Assembly (NCBI GenBank): GCA_018228665.1
Contig: CP073692.1
Coordinates: 124,001 to 188,000, forward strand
Origin: Faecalicatena sp. Marseille-Q4148
GTDB taxonomy: Bacteria > Bacillota > Clostridia > Lachnospirales > Lachnospiraceae
DNA: 64,000 bases
Reading direction: 5' to 3'
Below, in pieces: positions 27,458 through 37,367 of this stretch; position 1 is the first letter of the stretch, and each line of letters starts with the position of its first letter. Below the pieces are notes generated by a model, which saw nothing but the letters and a program-made list of their open reading frames with translations, searched no databases and had not been told where the DNA came from. The translations under genes and the position numbers were made by a program.

Positions 27458-29665
27458 GTGGATTTTGAACGATTATATAAAGAACTTGAGAAGGATTTCC
27501 CGGAACAAGAATATGCTGTGAAAAAGCTGAAAGAAAAGTTTCAGACATTGTACCGCGAAAATATGACAGAAGAAGAACAAGTTCAGATGCTTTTGAAAGC
27601 AGCAGCGGAACTTACGAAAGTGGAAGAACCGAAGTGGGAATTTGTAGCTGCCCGAATTAGTCTTTGGCATTTCCGGGGGGAGATGAAGGCGGCAGAGGAG
27701 AAGGCAGGGATTCATTCTTTCTATGAAAAACTGCGTTATCTCACAGAAGAAAAGCTTTACGGAGCATATATGCTGGAAGCATACACGAAAGAAGAAATTG
27801 ATGAATTTGAACAATACATGGAACTACAGCGGGATAAATTACTGAATTATTCCGGGCTGATGCTGCTTTTAGAGCGCTATGTTATCCGAAGCAGACAGGG
27901 TGTCCCTTTGGAGACACCACAGGAAATGTTTCTTGGAATTGCCATGCATCTTGCAATGAAAGAAAAGAAAGACAGAACTCTCTGGGTAAAGAAATTTTAT
28001 GATATGTTAAGTACATTGAAGGTAACGATGGCAACACCAACGCTTTCTAATGCGCGAAAACCGTATCATCAGCTGTCTTCCTGTTTTATTGATACGGTAC
28101 CGGACAGTCTGAACGGTATTTACCGCAGCATTGATAACTTTGCAAAGGTAAGCAAATTCGGAGGCGGTATGGGCTTGTATTTCGGAAAGGTTCGGGCGAA
28201 TGGAAGTACGATCCGGGGATTTGAAGGAGCAGCCGGTGGGGTAATACGCTGGATTAAGCTGGCAAATGATACAGCAGTAGCCGTTGATCAGCTCGGTGTA
28301 CGTCAGGGGGCGGTGGCTGTGTATTTAGACGCATGGCACAGAGATCTTCCGGAATTTTTGGCGCTTCGCACCAATAATGGAGATGACCGCCTGAAGGCGC
28401 ACGATGTATTTCCGGCAGTGTGTTATCCTGATTATTTCTGGGAAATGGCAAGAGATCATATCGAAGAGGACTGGTATCTGATGTGTCCCCATGAAATTTT
28501 GACAGTAAAAGGATATGCACTTGAGGATAGTTACGGAGAAGAATGGAAGGAGAAATATTTCGACTGCATAGCAGATGAAAGGATTCACAAGCGCATCATA
28601 CCAATGAAAGATCTGATCCGGCTCATTTTGAAAAGTGCAGTGGAGACCGGAACTCCGTTCACCTTTAACCGGGATGCGGTAAATGAAGCGAATCCGAATA
28701 AACACCGTGGGATGATTTACTGCAGCAATCTCTGTACAGAAATTGCGCAGAATATGTCAGAGATTCTTGATGTAGAACAGAGGATTGAGACGATCGATGG
28801 AGAAGAAGTCGTTGTAACAGTGACAAAACCGGGAGAATTTGTTGTGTGTAATCTTGCAAGTCTGTCTCTTGGAAGGATTAATACAGATGATCCGAAAGAA
28901 CTGATGGACATTACGGCAAATGCTGTCCGGGCGCTGGATAATGTGATTGATCTGAATTATTTTCCGGTACCATATGCAAAGCTGAACAATCTGAAATACC
29001 GTCCGATCGGACTTGGCGTGAGTGGATATCACCATATGCTTGCCAAACGGGAAATTGACTGGGAATCAGAACAACATCTTTCTTATGTGGATCGTGTGTT
29101 TGAGACGATTAATTATGCGGCAGTCCGGGCGAGTATGGAAATTGCAAAGGAGAAAGGGGCATATACATATTTTCCGGGAAGCGAGTGGGAGAATGGAAAA
29201 TATTTTGAACGCCGCGGCTATAAAAGTGAACGCTGGAAGAAGCTGGCAGAGGAAGTAAACTGTTACGGGCTTCGCAATGGGTACCTGATGGCGACAGCAC
29301 CTACAAGCAGTACAAGTATGATCGCCGGAACAACGGCGGGGTTAGATCCGGTCATGAGCCGGTTTTATCTGGAAGAAAAGAAGAATTCTATTGTGCCGCG
29401 TCTTGCGCCGGAACTTTCAGCCGAGACATTTTGGTATTACCAGAATGCATATTTGATTGACCAGACATGGTCTGTCCGTGCCTGCGGTGTTCGGCAAAGA
29501 CATATTGATCAGGCTCAGAGTATGAATCTTTATATTACAAATGAATATACGCTGCGAGGTGTGCTGAATCTTTATATCAAAGCATGGGAAGAGAAGGTTA
29601 AGACAATCTATTATGTAAGATCAAGAAGCCTGGAAGTAGAAGAGTGCGAAGTTTGCTCAAGCTAA
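27458..29665 (+). CDS. nrdA: Ribonucleoside-diphosphate reductase class I alpha subunit
   Basis: Catalytic subunit that reduces ribonucleoside diphosphates. The 735-residue protein has the active-site cysteines in HQLSSCFIDTVPDS, CSNLCTEIAQNMSE and FVVCNLASLSLGRI, the ATAPTSSTSMIAGTTAGLDP loop, the radical-transfer region in the C-terminal third, and a C-terminal CEVC redox pair two residues from the end. The N-terminus lacks the VxKRDG ATP-cone start of E. coli NrdA, so dATP inhibition may differ. Translation starts at GTG 27458, after AAAGGAG. nrdB follows after 12 nt. Presence of an oxygen-dependent class I enzyme beside class III is notable in an anaerobe. Confidence 0.93.
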   Translation: MDFERLYKELEKDFPEQEYAVKKLKEKFQTLYRENMTEEEQVQMLLKAAAELTKVEEPKWEFVAARISLWHFRGEMKAAEEKAGIHSFYEKLRYLTEEKLYGAYMLEAYTKEEIDEFEQYMELQRDKLLNYSGLMLLLERYVIRSRQGVPLETPQEMFLGIAMHLAMKEKKDRTLWVKKFYDMLSTLKVTMATPTLSNARKPYHQLSSCFIDTVPDSLNGIYRSIDNFAKVSKFGGGMGLYFGKVRANGSTIRGFEGAAGGVIRWIKLANDTAVAVDQLGVRQGAVAVYLDAWHRDLPEFLALRTNNGDDRLKAHDVFPAVCYPDYFWEMARDHIEEDWYLMCPHEILTVKGYALEDSYGEEWKEKYFDCIADERIHKRIIPMKDLIRLILKSAVETGTPFTFNRDAVNEANPNKHRGMIYCSNLCTEIAQNMSEILDVEQRIETIDGEEVVVTVTKPGEFVVCNLASLSLGRINTDDPKELMDITANAVRALDNVIDLNYFPVPYAKLNNLKYRPIGLGVSGYHHMLAKREIDWESEQHLSYVDRVFETINYAAVRASMEIAKEKGAYTYFPGSEWENGKYFERRGYKSERWKKLAEEVNCYGLRNGYLMATAPTSSTSMIAGTTAGLDPVMSRFYLEEKKNSIVPRLAPELSAETFWYYQNAYLIDQTWSVRACGVRQRHIDQAQSMNLYITNEYTLRGVLNLYIKAWEEKVKTIYYVRSRSLEVEECEVCSS

Positions 29666-29677
29666 AATGGAGGAACA

Positions 29678-30721
29678 ATGAATAAATTAAAAAGAAAACC
29701 GCTGTTTTGTCCGGAGGGAGACACAGACGTGCGAAATCGCCGGATCATCAATGGCAATACAACAAATCTGAATGATTTTAATCATATGAAATACACATGG
29801 GTAAGTGACTGGTATCGTCAGGCAATGAATAATTTCTGGGTACCGGAGGAAATTAATCTCGGAGCAGATGTGAAGGATTATCCAAAGCTGACAGAGGAAG
29901 AGCGAAGAGCATACGATAAGATTTTGTCCTTTCTTGTGTTTCTGGATAGTATCCAGACTGCCAATCTTCCGGCGCTTGGGGAATTTATTACGGCGAATGA
30001 AATTAATCTCTGTTTAACGATCCAGGCATTTCAGGAAGCAGTACACAGTCAGAGTTACAGCTATATGCTGGATACGATCTGCGAGCCGCAGAAACGAAAT
30101 GAAGTGCTTTATCAGTGGAAGAATGATGTGCATCTTTTAGAGCGAAACACATTTATCGGAAATATTTACAATGCATTTCTCGAAGAGCGAAGCGCAGAAA
30201 ACTTTATGAAAACAGTGATCGGAAATTATATTCTGGAAGGAATCTATTTCTACAGTGGTTTTATGTTTTTCTATAATCTTGGCCGGAATCAGAAAATGCC
30301 GGGATCTGCGCAGGAAATCCGCTATATCAATCGGGATGAAAATACGCATCTCTGGCTATTTCGTAATATGATCCGGGAGCTTCAGAAGGAAGAGCCGGAG
30401 TTATTTACAGAAGAAAGGACAGAAGAGTACCGCCAGATGATCCGTACCGGATGCGAGCAGGAAATCAAATGGGGCCATTATGTGATCGGCGATGGAATTT
30501 CAGGTCTGACAAAACAGATGATTACAGATTATATTCAGTATCTCGGAAATCTCCGCTGCCAGAATCTCGGATTGGAACCGATTTACGAGGGACATCTTGA
30601 AGAGCCGGAGAGCATGGGCTGGGTAAGTCAGTACAGCAATGCAAATATGATTAAAACAGATTTCTTTGAGGCGCGAAGTACCGCATATGCAAAGAGTACT
30701 GCATTGATTGATGATCTGTAA
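29678..30721 (+). CDS. nrdB: Ribonucleoside-diphosphate reductase class I beta subunit
   Basis: Small subunit that carries the dimetal cofactor and radical. The first metal ligand Asp is in VFLDSIQTANLP, the Glu and His ligands in QEAVHSQSYSYML, where the Tyr corresponds to the radical Tyr122 of E. coli NrdB, and the second-set ligands in GIYFYSGFMFF and RDENTHLWLF. The radical Tyr is thus kept, arguing for class Ia (or Ib) rather than the Tyr-less Ic type. No nrdI or nrdH lies in the operon. GGAGGAACA precedes the ATG. Confidence 0.93.
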   Translation: MNKLKRKPLFCPEGDTDVRNRRIINGNTTNLNDFNHMKYTWVSDWYRQAMNNFWVPEEINLGADVKDYPKLTEEERRAYDKILSFLVFLDSIQTANLPALGEFITANEINLCLTIQAFQEAVHSQSYSYMLDTICEPQKRNEVLYQWKNDVHLLERNTFIGNIYNAFLEERSAENFMKTVIGNYILEGIYFYSGFMFFYNLGRNQKMPGSAQEIRYINRDENTHLWLFRNMIRELQKEEPELFTEERTEEYRQMIRTGCEQEIKWGHYVIGDGISGLTKQMITDYIQYLGNLRCQNLGLEPIYEGHLEEPESMGWVSQYSNANMIKTDFFEARSTAYAKSTALIDDL

Positions 30722-30773
30722 AGGAAGAAAGTAAGAGAGAATGAAAGCAGTGGAGAAATGTATCGCAAAATGT

Positions 30774-30815
30774 CTTGACTGGAAATTGACAGTCAAGTGT
30801 ATGTTATGATAGAAT
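30774..30815 (+). promoter_or_regulatory. glnS promoter with an inverted repeat across the -35
   Basis: TTGACA (30786-30791) and TAGAAT (30810-30815) are 18 nt apart. CTTGACT (30774-30780) and AGTCAAG (30791-30797) form a perfect 7-bp inverted repeat flanking the -35 element, a possible operator. Confidence 0.55.
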
Positions 30816-30854
30816 ATCTGATACGAATGAACCAAATGAGGAGGATGGATTCTC

Positions 30855-32534
30855 ATGGAGAATAATAATAATGAAACTGTTGTATCTAAAAACTTTATTG
30901 AGCAGGAGATAGATAAAGATTTACAGGAAGGCGTTTACGATCATGTCTGTACACGGTTTCCACCGGAGCCGAACGGATATCTTCATATCGGACATGCGAA
31001 GTCTATTTTACTGAACTATGGTCTGGCACAGAAGTATCATGGAGAATTCCATATGCGTTTTGATGATACGAACCCGACAAAAGAGAAGGTAGAGTTTGTT
31101 GAATCAATTAAAGAGGATATCAAGTGGCTTGGAGCAGACTGGAAAGATCATTTATATTTCGCATCAGATTATTTTGATGTGATGTATGAGTGTGCGGTAA
31201 AGCTCATTCAGAAAGGCAAAGCCTATGTATGTGATCTGACACCGGATGAGATCCGTGAATACCGTGGAACATTAACAGAACCTGGAAAGAACAGCCCGTA
31301 TCGGGATCGTTCTGTAGAAGAGAATCTGGAATTGTTTGAAAAGATGAAGAACGGCGAATTCGCGGACGGGGAGAAAGTACTTCGTGCGAAGATTGATATG
31401 GCGTCTCCGAATATTAATATGCGTGATCCGATTATCTATCGTGTGGCACGGATGGAGCATCACAATACAGGAAATAAGTGGTGCATTTATCCGATGTATG
31501 ACTTTGCCCATCCAATCGAAGATGCAGTGGAAGGAATTACTCATTCTATCTGCACATTGGAATTTGAAGATCATCGTCCGCTTTATGACTGGGTTGTAGA
31601 GGAATGTGAATTTGAGAATAAGCCGCGTCAGATTGAGTTTGCAAAATTATATTTAACGAATGTGGTGACAGGTAAGAGATATATCCGCCGTCTTGTAGAA
31701 GATGGAATTGTAGACGGATGGGACGATCCGCGTCTTGTATCGATTGCAGCACTTCGCCGCCGTGGATTCACACCGGAATCCCTGAAGATGTTCATGGAGA
31801 TGTGCGGTGTGTCTAAGAGCCAGAGCTCCGTTGATTATGCAGCGCTTGAATACTGTATCCGCGAAGACTTGAAGATGAAGCGTCCGCGTATGATGGCAGT
31901 GCTTGATCCGATCAAACTTGTGATCGACAATTATCCTGAAGGACAGGTGGAATATCTGGATGTTCAGAATAATCTGGAGAATGAAGAACTGGGCTTCCGT
32001 AAAGTACCATTCTGTCGAGAATTATATATTGAACGGGAAGACTTTATGGAGGAACCGCCGAAGAAGTATTTCCGTCTTTTCCCGGGCAATGAAGTTCGCC
32101 TGATGCATGCATACTTTGTAAAATGCGAAAGTTTCGTAAAGGATGAAAATGGGAATGTAGTAGAAGTACATTGTACTTATGATCCGGAGACAAAGTGCGG
32201 AAGCGGATTTACCGGAAGAAAAGTAAAAGGAACAATCCACTGGGTACCGGCTCCGTATGCATGTAAAGCAGAAGTCAGACTTTATGAGAATCTTGTAGAC
32301 GAGGAGAAGGGAGTTTATAACAAAGAAGATGGTTCATTGAATTTGAACCCGAATTCCCTTACAATCATAAAAGATGCGTATCTGGAACCGAGTTTTGAAG
32401 AGGCAAAAGCATATGACAGCTACCAGTTTGTGAGAAATGGTTACTATTGTATAGACGCAAAAGATTCAAGACCGGATGCGCTTGTATTTAACCGTATCGT
32501 GTCTCTGAAGAGTTCTTTTAAGTTACCAAAATAG
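30855..32534 (+). CDS. glnS: Glutaminyl-tRNA synthetase
   Basis: Charges tRNA-Gln with glutamine. The 559-residue protein has the HIGH region [16 protein letters not shown], which is specific to GlnRS (GluRS has APSPTG), the [11 protein letters not shown] block, the CSLEF-type [15 protein letters not shown], and a KMSKS equivalent VSKSQS. The C-terminal two beta barrels bind the anticodon. Most Firmicutes lack GlnRS and use GatCAB, so this gene was probably acquired by the lineage. AGGAGGA precedes the ATG. A separate GluRS gene is present at 54.5 kb. Confidence 0.95.
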   Translation: MENNNNETVVSKNFIEQEIDKDLQEGVYDHVCTRFPPEPNGYLHIGHAKSILLNYGLAQKYHGEFHMRFDDTNPTKEKVEFVESIKEDIKWLGADWKDHLYFASDYFDVMYECAVKLIQKGKAYVCDLTPDEIREYRGTLTEPGKNSPYRDRSVEENLELFEKMKNGEFADGEKVLRAKIDMASPNINMRDPIIYRVARMEHHNTGNKWCIYPMYDFAHPIEDAVEGITHSICTLEFEDHRPLYDWVVEECEFENKPRQIEFAKLYLTNVVTGKRYIRRLVEDGIVDGWDDPRLVSIAALRRRGFTPESLKMFMEMCGVSKSQSSVDYAALEYCIREDLKMKRPRMMAVLDPIKLVIDNYPEGQVEYLDVQNNLENEELGFRKVPFCRELYIEREDFMEEPPKKYFRLFPGNEVRLMHAYFVKCESFVKDENGNVVEVHCTYDPETKCGSGFTGRKVKGTIHWVPAPYACKAEVRLYENLVDEEKGVYNKEDGSLNLNPNSLTIIKDAYLEPSFEEAKAYDSYQFVRNGYYCIDAKDSRPDALVFNRIVSLKSSFKLPK

Positions 32535-32548
32535 CAGAACAAGTAGAG

Positions 32549-32605
32549 GATGACTCAGACTGTCCAAAGAGACATGCGTGTGGGAAGTCCTCTTTTGCTT
32601 TTAAA
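32549..32605 (+). terminator. Probable terminator of glnS
   Basis: AGAGGA...ACT near 32552 pairs with AGTCCTCT near 32587, followed by TTTTGCTTTT. The loop is long and the T run is broken, so the call is moderate. Confidence 0.5.
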
Positions 32606-32636
32606 AATATTTTCAGACAGAGAGGCATAAAACAGG

Positions 32637-34046
32637 ATGAATGAGCTGACGATACATTTGAATCCGGAATTGAAGCAGCCGCTTTATGAACAGATATATG
32701 ACTACATTCGAAAAGAAATCCGTCAGGGAACCCTTGAGGTGGAAGAACGGCTTCCGTCTACAAGAGCATTGGCACGCTATCTGGAAGTCAGCAGAAGCAC
32801 AGTTGAGCTTGCCTATGAACAGTTGCTGTCAGAAGGTTACATTGAAGCGAGACCATGCAGTGGATTTTTTGTTGCATCGATTGAAGGGCTGTATCAGATT
32901 GAGCCGGAAGAACAGGATGTGCCGGCGTTTTTGGATTCGAAGGTACGGACGTATCGCTATGATTTTACGCCAAATGGAATTGATTTGGGAAGTTTTCCTT
33001 ATTCTGTGTGGAGAAAACTATCAAGAGAGGTACTGTCTGTTGATAATTCAGAATTATTTGCGTCCGGAGAATCCCAGGGAGAATACAGTCTTCGTGCAGA
33101 GATCAGTAATTATCTCCATCAGGCCAGAGGAGTGAACTGCAGTCCGGAACAGATTATTGTAGGAGCAGGAAATGATTATCTTCTGATGCTGCTTTCTATG
33201 GTTTTGGGTAACAGGAAGATCGCATTTGAAAATCCGACCTACCGCCAGGCCTATCGAATTTTCAAAAGTCTTGGCCATGAAACAGAAACGGTAAATCTGG
33301 ACAAGAGTGGAATGAAGATTGATGAGCTGGAGGAATGTGGCGCACAGATTGCCTATGTCATGCCGTCGCACCAGTATCCGCTTGGAATTGTAATGCCTCT
33401 GCGGCGGCGTCTGGAGCTTCTGGAATGGGCGAAGCGGGACAAAAATCGCTATATTATTGAAGATGATTACGACAGTGAATTTCGTTATAAAGGGAAGCCG
33501 ATCCCGGCTCTTCAAGGATATGATAGAAATGCAAAAGTCATTTACCTCGGAACTTTTTCAAAATCCATTGCACCTGCGATACGAATGGGGTACCTTGTTC
33601 TGCCCAAAGAGCTGCTTGCAGTTTATCGGGAGAAAAGTCGTTTTCTCAACTGTACTGTTCCGCGTATTGAGCAAAAAGTTGTTGAACATTTTCTCGAAAA
33701 GGGATATTTTGAGAGGCATCTCAATAAAATGCGTGCGCTTTACCGGGGGAGACATGACAAATTGCTTGAATGTCTGAAACCAATGGAACAGATCTGCCAG
33801 GTATCAGGGGAACATGCAGGAGTGCATTTGCTTCTGACATTTGATGATAGATGGACAGAAGAAGAGTTGCTTCAAACTGCGGCGGAGCAGGATATTAAAG
33901 TATATGGATTATCTGAATATTATACAAGACCGTGGGAAATGGGAGGAACAACAATCCTTCTAGGATATGCGAATATGAGCGAGGAGCAGATTCGTGAAGC
34001 AACGGAGATTCTTGTGAGAATCTGGAAAAAAGAAGAAAGGATGTGA
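32637..34046 (+). CDS. MocR-type (GntR / aminotransferase fusion) transcriptional regulator
   Basis: Two-domain regulator of 469 residues. Residues 1-75 form a GntR winged helix (QPLYEQIYDYIRKEI, RLPSTRALARYLEVSRSTV, YIEARPCSGFFV). Residues of about 110-465 form a class I aminotransferase-like domain with the PLP Lys in YLGTFSKSIAPAIRMGY. PdxR and GabR are the studied examples, sensing PLP or PLP-amino acid adducts. No pyridoxal synthesis genes are adjacent, so the target is unknown. It lies 102 nt after glnS and 4 nt before cls, likely co-transcribed with cls. Confidence 0.9.
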   Translation: MNELTIHLNPELKQPLYEQIYDYIRKEIRQGTLEVEERLPSTRALARYLEVSRSTVELAYEQLLSEGYIEARPCSGFFVASIEGLYQIEPEEQDVPAFLDSKVRTYRYDFTPNGIDLGSFPYSVWRKLSREVLSVDNSELFASGESQGEYSLRAEISNYLHQARGVNCSPEQIIVGAGNDYLLMLLSMVLGNRKIAFENPTYRQAYRIFKSLGHETETVNLDKSGMKIDELEECGAQIAYVMPSHQYPLGIVMPLRRRLELLEWAKRDKNRYIIEDDYDSEFRYKGKPIPALQGYDRNAKVIYLGTFSKSIAPAIRMGYLVLPKELLAVYREKSRFLNCTVPRIEQKVVEHFLEKGYFERHLNKMRALYRGRHDKLLECLKPMEQICQVSGEHAGVHLLLTFDDRWTEEELLQTAAEQDIKVYGLSEYYTRPWEMGGTTILLGYANMSEEQIREATEILVRIWKKEERM

Positions 34047-34050
34047 AGAC

Positions 34051-35637
34051 ATGGATCGAGTTGATCTTGTAAAAAATAAAGCGCAGGACACGGCAAAAAA
34101 AGCTAAAAAGGGTGCGTCCTATCTGATCTACAGTCGGACAGCGGTTGTTGTTGTACTGTTGCTTGCACAGGTAATGTTTATGATTGCGATGGTAAATTAT
34201 CTGCAGAAATACATGTCTGCAATTTACTTTATGCTGGCTATTTTTAGCGCAGTCATGATCATTTATATTTTGAATGAAAAGGGAAATCCCGAATTTAAGA
34301 TGACGTGGATTTTATGCGTAATGCTATTTCCAGTGTTTGGAACACTGTTTTATCTTTTTGTTAAGACAGAATTCAGCACCAGATATATCGGAAAACGCCT
34401 CAGTGAACTTAAAATCGAAACAGCTCCTTATATGGAGGAAAATAAAGAAATAGTGCAGGCGCTGAGAGCCAATAAGCCTTCAAATGCCAATCTTGCTTAT
34501 TATATGTCGCATCAGATTGGATTTCCGACCTATCGCAATACGGAGGTGACCTATTTCCCTCTTGGAGAAGATAAATTTGAAGAGATGATCCGACAGATGG
34601 AACGGGCAGAAAAATTTATCTTTATGGAGTATTTTATTGTAGATGAGGGATATATGTGGAATACAATTCTGGAAGTGCTTGAGCGTAAAGCTGCAGAAGG
34701 AGTAGAGGTACGCTTTATGTATGATGGAATGTGCAGTATTGCATTGCTCCCGTATCGTTATCCGAAAACACTTCAGAAGAAAGGCTTGAAAGCCAAAATG
34801 TTCAGCCCGGTGCATCCGGTGCTGTCAACACATCAAAACAATCGTGATCATCGGAAAATCTGTGTTATTGATGGAAAGGTTGGATTTACAGGCGGTATCA
34901 ATCTGGCTGATGAATATATTAACCGTAAAGAACGGTTTGGACATTGGAAAGATACTGCAGTGATGTTGCGGGGAGATGCGGTTCAGAGTCTGACCGTGAT
35001 GTTCCTGCAGATGTGGAATGTAGATGAGACAGTAAAAGAAAAATTCGATGCTTATCTGACGCCGTCAACAACAGGACTTAGAAGAGAACTGGGATTTGTT
35101 CTCCCGTACGGTGACAGTCCGTATGACCATGAAAATGTTGGAGAAGAAGTATATTTTCACATTTTAAATCATGCTAAAAAATACGTACACATTATGACTC
35201 CATACCTGATTTTGGATGGAGAGATGATTACAGCGCTGACGCGGGCAGCAAAAAGCAATATTGAAGTAATTATTATCATGCCGCATATTCCTGACAAAAA
35301 ATATGCGTTTGCGCTTGCAAAAACTTACTATGAAGAACTTCTGGAAGCGGGTGTACAAATTTATGAATACACACCTGGATTTGTACATGCGAAAGTGTTT
35401 GTGGCAGATGATGATACAGCAACGGTAGGAACCATCAATCTGGATTATCGAAGTCTGTACCTTCATTTCGAATGTGGAACATTTATTTATCAGAATGCAG
35501 TGGTATATGATATTGAGGAAGATTTCCAGAATACACTAAAGAAGTGTCAGAAGATTTCTATCACAGATGTAAGGACAAGACCATTTATTTCCAAAGCAGC
35601 AGGAGAGATTCTTCGGCTGGTGGCTCCTCTTATGTAA
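34051..35637 (+). CDS. cls: Cardiolipin synthase (phospholipase D family)
   Basis: Membrane enzyme that condenses two phosphatidylglycerols to cardiolipin. Of 528 residues, the N-terminus has three membrane segments (about 28-50, 55-75 and 85-105) with a PLDN-like region. Two HKD motifs follow: the first in HQNNRDHRKICVIDGKVGF, the second in HAKVFVADDDTATVGTIN. Each has the HxKx4D spacing. GGINLADEY and GTINLDYRS after each motif are family-typical. AAGGATG precedes the ATG 4 nt after the MocR gene. Confidence 0.92.
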   Translation: MDRVDLVKNKAQDTAKKAKKGASYLIYSRTAVVVVLLLAQVMFMIAMVNYLQKYMSAIYFMLAIFSAVMIIYILNEKGNPEFKMTWILCVMLFPVFGTLFYLFVKTEFSTRYIGKRLSELKIETAPYMEENKEIVQALRANKPSNANLAYYMSHQIGFPTYRNTEVTYFPLGEDKFEEMIRQMERAEKFIFMEYFIVDEGYMWNTILEVLERKAAEGVEVRFMYDGMCSIALLPYRYPKTLQKKGLKAKMFSPVHPVLSTHQNNRDHRKICVIDGKVGFTGGINLADEYINRKERFGHWKDTAVMLRGDAVQSLTVMFLQMWNVDETVKEKFDAYLTPSTTGLRRELGFVLPYGDSPYDHENVGEEVYFHILNHAKKYVHIMTPYLILDGEMITALTRAAKSNIEVIIIMPHIPDKKYAFALAKTYYEELLEAGVQIYEYTPGFVHAKVFVADDDTATVGTINLDYRSLYLHFECGTFIYQNAVVYDIEEDFQNTLKKCQKISITDVRTRPFISKAAGEILRLVAPLM

Positions 35638-35738
35638 TAGATCTTGTAATAGAGCGGTATTGTTGTGAGAAACTATTGCTATATTGGGAGTCTACAAGAA
35701 TAAAAGCATATAAAATTTTATTTTGTGGAAAATTACTA

Positions 35739-35767
35739 TTGTCAATAAAAAAAGATGAGAGTATAAT
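35739..35767 (+). promoter_or_regulatory. purA promoter
   Basis: TTGTCA (35739-35744) and a perfect TATAAT (35762-35767) are 17 nt apart. The resulting leader of about 70 nt contains a GC-rich hairpin. Confidence 0.75.
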
Positions 35768-35785
35768 TTCTCCGTAAAAAATAAT

Positions 35786-35813
35786 CCGGCGAGGCGGAAG
35801 AAGCTGATGCCGG
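35786..35813 (+). other. GC-rich hairpin in the purA leader
   Basis: CCGGC (35786-35790) pairs with GCCGG (35809-35813), with further GGC/GCC pairing possible inside, in otherwise AT-rich sequence. No T run follows. It matches no riboswitch class I recognise. Confidence 0.45.
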
Positions 35814-35842
35814 CGGTGACGTAAAACAGGAGGTAATGTTGT

Positions 35843-37123
35843 ATGGTAAAAGCAGTAGTAGGAGCTAACTGGGGAGATGAAGGAAAAGGCAAGATTACAG
35901 ACATGCTTGCAAAGCAGGCAGATATTATTGTTCGTTTTCAGGGTGGTGCCAATGCCGGACACACAATTATAAATGATTATGGAAAATTCGCACTGCACAC
36001 GCTTCCATCCGGTGTGTTTTATAGTCATACAACAAGTGTTATCGGAAATGGTGTTGCTTTAAATATTCCGGTTCTTATGAATGAGATCCAGTCTATTGTT
36101 GAGAAAGGCGTTCCAATGCCGAAAATTCTTGTGTCAGACAGGGCGCAGATTGTTATGTCATATCATATTTTATTTGATCAGTATGAAGAAGAAAGACTGG
36201 GAGGAAAATCATTCGGTTCCACCAAATCCGGTATTGCTCCGTTTTATTCTGATAAGTTTGCAAAGATTGGATTTCAGGTTAGCGAATTGTTTGATGAAGA
36301 ACTGTTAAAAGAAAAAGTTGTACGTATTTGTGAACAGAAAAATGTACTTCTTGAGCACCTTTATCATAAACCGCTCCTTACACCGGAAACTTTGTTAGAA
36401 GAGCTTCATGGATATCGTGATACAATCCGTCCATATGTGTGTGATGTGTCACTTTTCCTTTATAATGCATTAAAAGAAGGAAAAGAAGTACTTCTGGAAG
36501 GGCAGCTCGGTACTTTAAAAGATCCGGATCATGGAATTTACCCAATGGTAACATCGTCCTCGACACTGGCGGCATATGGAGCTATCGGAGCCGGTATTGC
36601 GCCATATGAGATTCAGAAAATCATTACTGTTTGCAAAGCATATTCAAGCGCAGTGGGTGCAGGTGCTTTCGTAAGTGAAATTTTTGGAGAAGAAGCAGAT
36701 GAATTAAGACGCCGCGGTGGAGATGGCGGTGAATACGGAGCAACAACAGGACGTCCGAGACGTATGGGCTGGTTCGATTGTGTTGCTTCCAAATACGGAT
36801 GCAGAATGCAGGGAACGACAGATGTTGCGTTTACCGTATTGGATGTGTTGGGATATCTGGAAGAAATTCCGGTATGTGTTGCCTATGAGATTGACGGCGA
36901 GATTACAACAGACTTCCCGACAACACATTTGCTGGAAAAAGCGAAACCAGTATATGAGATTCTTCCGGGGTGGAATTGTGACATTCGAGGAATTAAGAGG
37001 TATGAAGATCTGCCGGAGAACTGCCGCAAATATATCGAGTTTGTTGAAGAGAGACTTGGCTATCCGGTTACAATGATTTCTAATGGACCGGGAAGAGACG
37101 ATATTATTTATCGTCAGAAATAA
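35843..37123 (+). CDS. purA: Adenylosuccinate synthetase
   Basis: GTP-dependent ligation of IMP and aspartate, first step to AMP. The 426-residue protein has the P-loop-like GANWGDEGKGKITDML at residues 7-22, FQGGANAGHTI with the catalytic His, LLEGQLGTLKDPDHG and the C-terminal GPGRDD. LEGQLGT replaces the more common LEGAQGT; this lies at the GTP/IMP binding loop and looks natural for the clade. AACAGGAGG lies upstream of the ATG. Confidence 0.94.
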   Translation: MVKAVVGANWGDEGKGKITDMLAKQADIIVRFQGGANAGHTIINDYGKFALHTLPSGVFYSHTTSVIGNGVALNIPVLMNEIQSIVEKGVPMPKILVSDRAQIVMSYHILFDQYEEERLGGKSFGSTKSGIAPFYSDKFAKIGFQVSELFDEELLKEKVVRICEQKNVLLEHLYHKPLLTPETLLEELHGYRDTIRPYVCDVSLFLYNALKEGKEVLLEGQLGTLKDPDHGIYPMVTSSSTLAAYGAIGAGIAPYEIQKIITVCKAYSSAVGAGAFVSEIFGEEADELRRRGGDGGEYGATTGRPRRMGWFDCVASKYGCRMQGTTDVAFTVLDVLGYLEEIPVCVAYEIDGEITTDFPTTHLLEKAKPVYEILPGWNCDIRGIKRYEDLPENCRKYIEFVEERLGYPVTMISNGPGRDDIIYRQK

Positions 37124-37142
37124 AAATAGAAAGAAAAGTCAG

Positions 37143-37188
37143 AAAAGTTCTATGCAAGAAAAATCGTCTTGTATAGAACTTTTTTTAT
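37143..37188 (+). terminator. purA terminator
   Basis: AAAGTTCTATGCAAG pairs with CTTGTATAGAACTTT around a short loop, followed by seven or more T. Strong intrinsic terminator. Confidence 0.85.
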
Positions 37189-37367
37189 GCAGTTTTTCTA
37201 TGATACAAAAGATTTACAAAAAACAAATCAGAAAAAAATAATAAAAACAGATAAATAAACTGAAAATATAATATATATCATATAAATTTTAAGAAAATAT
37301 TAACAAATGCAAAGGAGGAATATGATATAATCATTATAACAAAAAAGGTAATATTGGAGGTGGTGTT

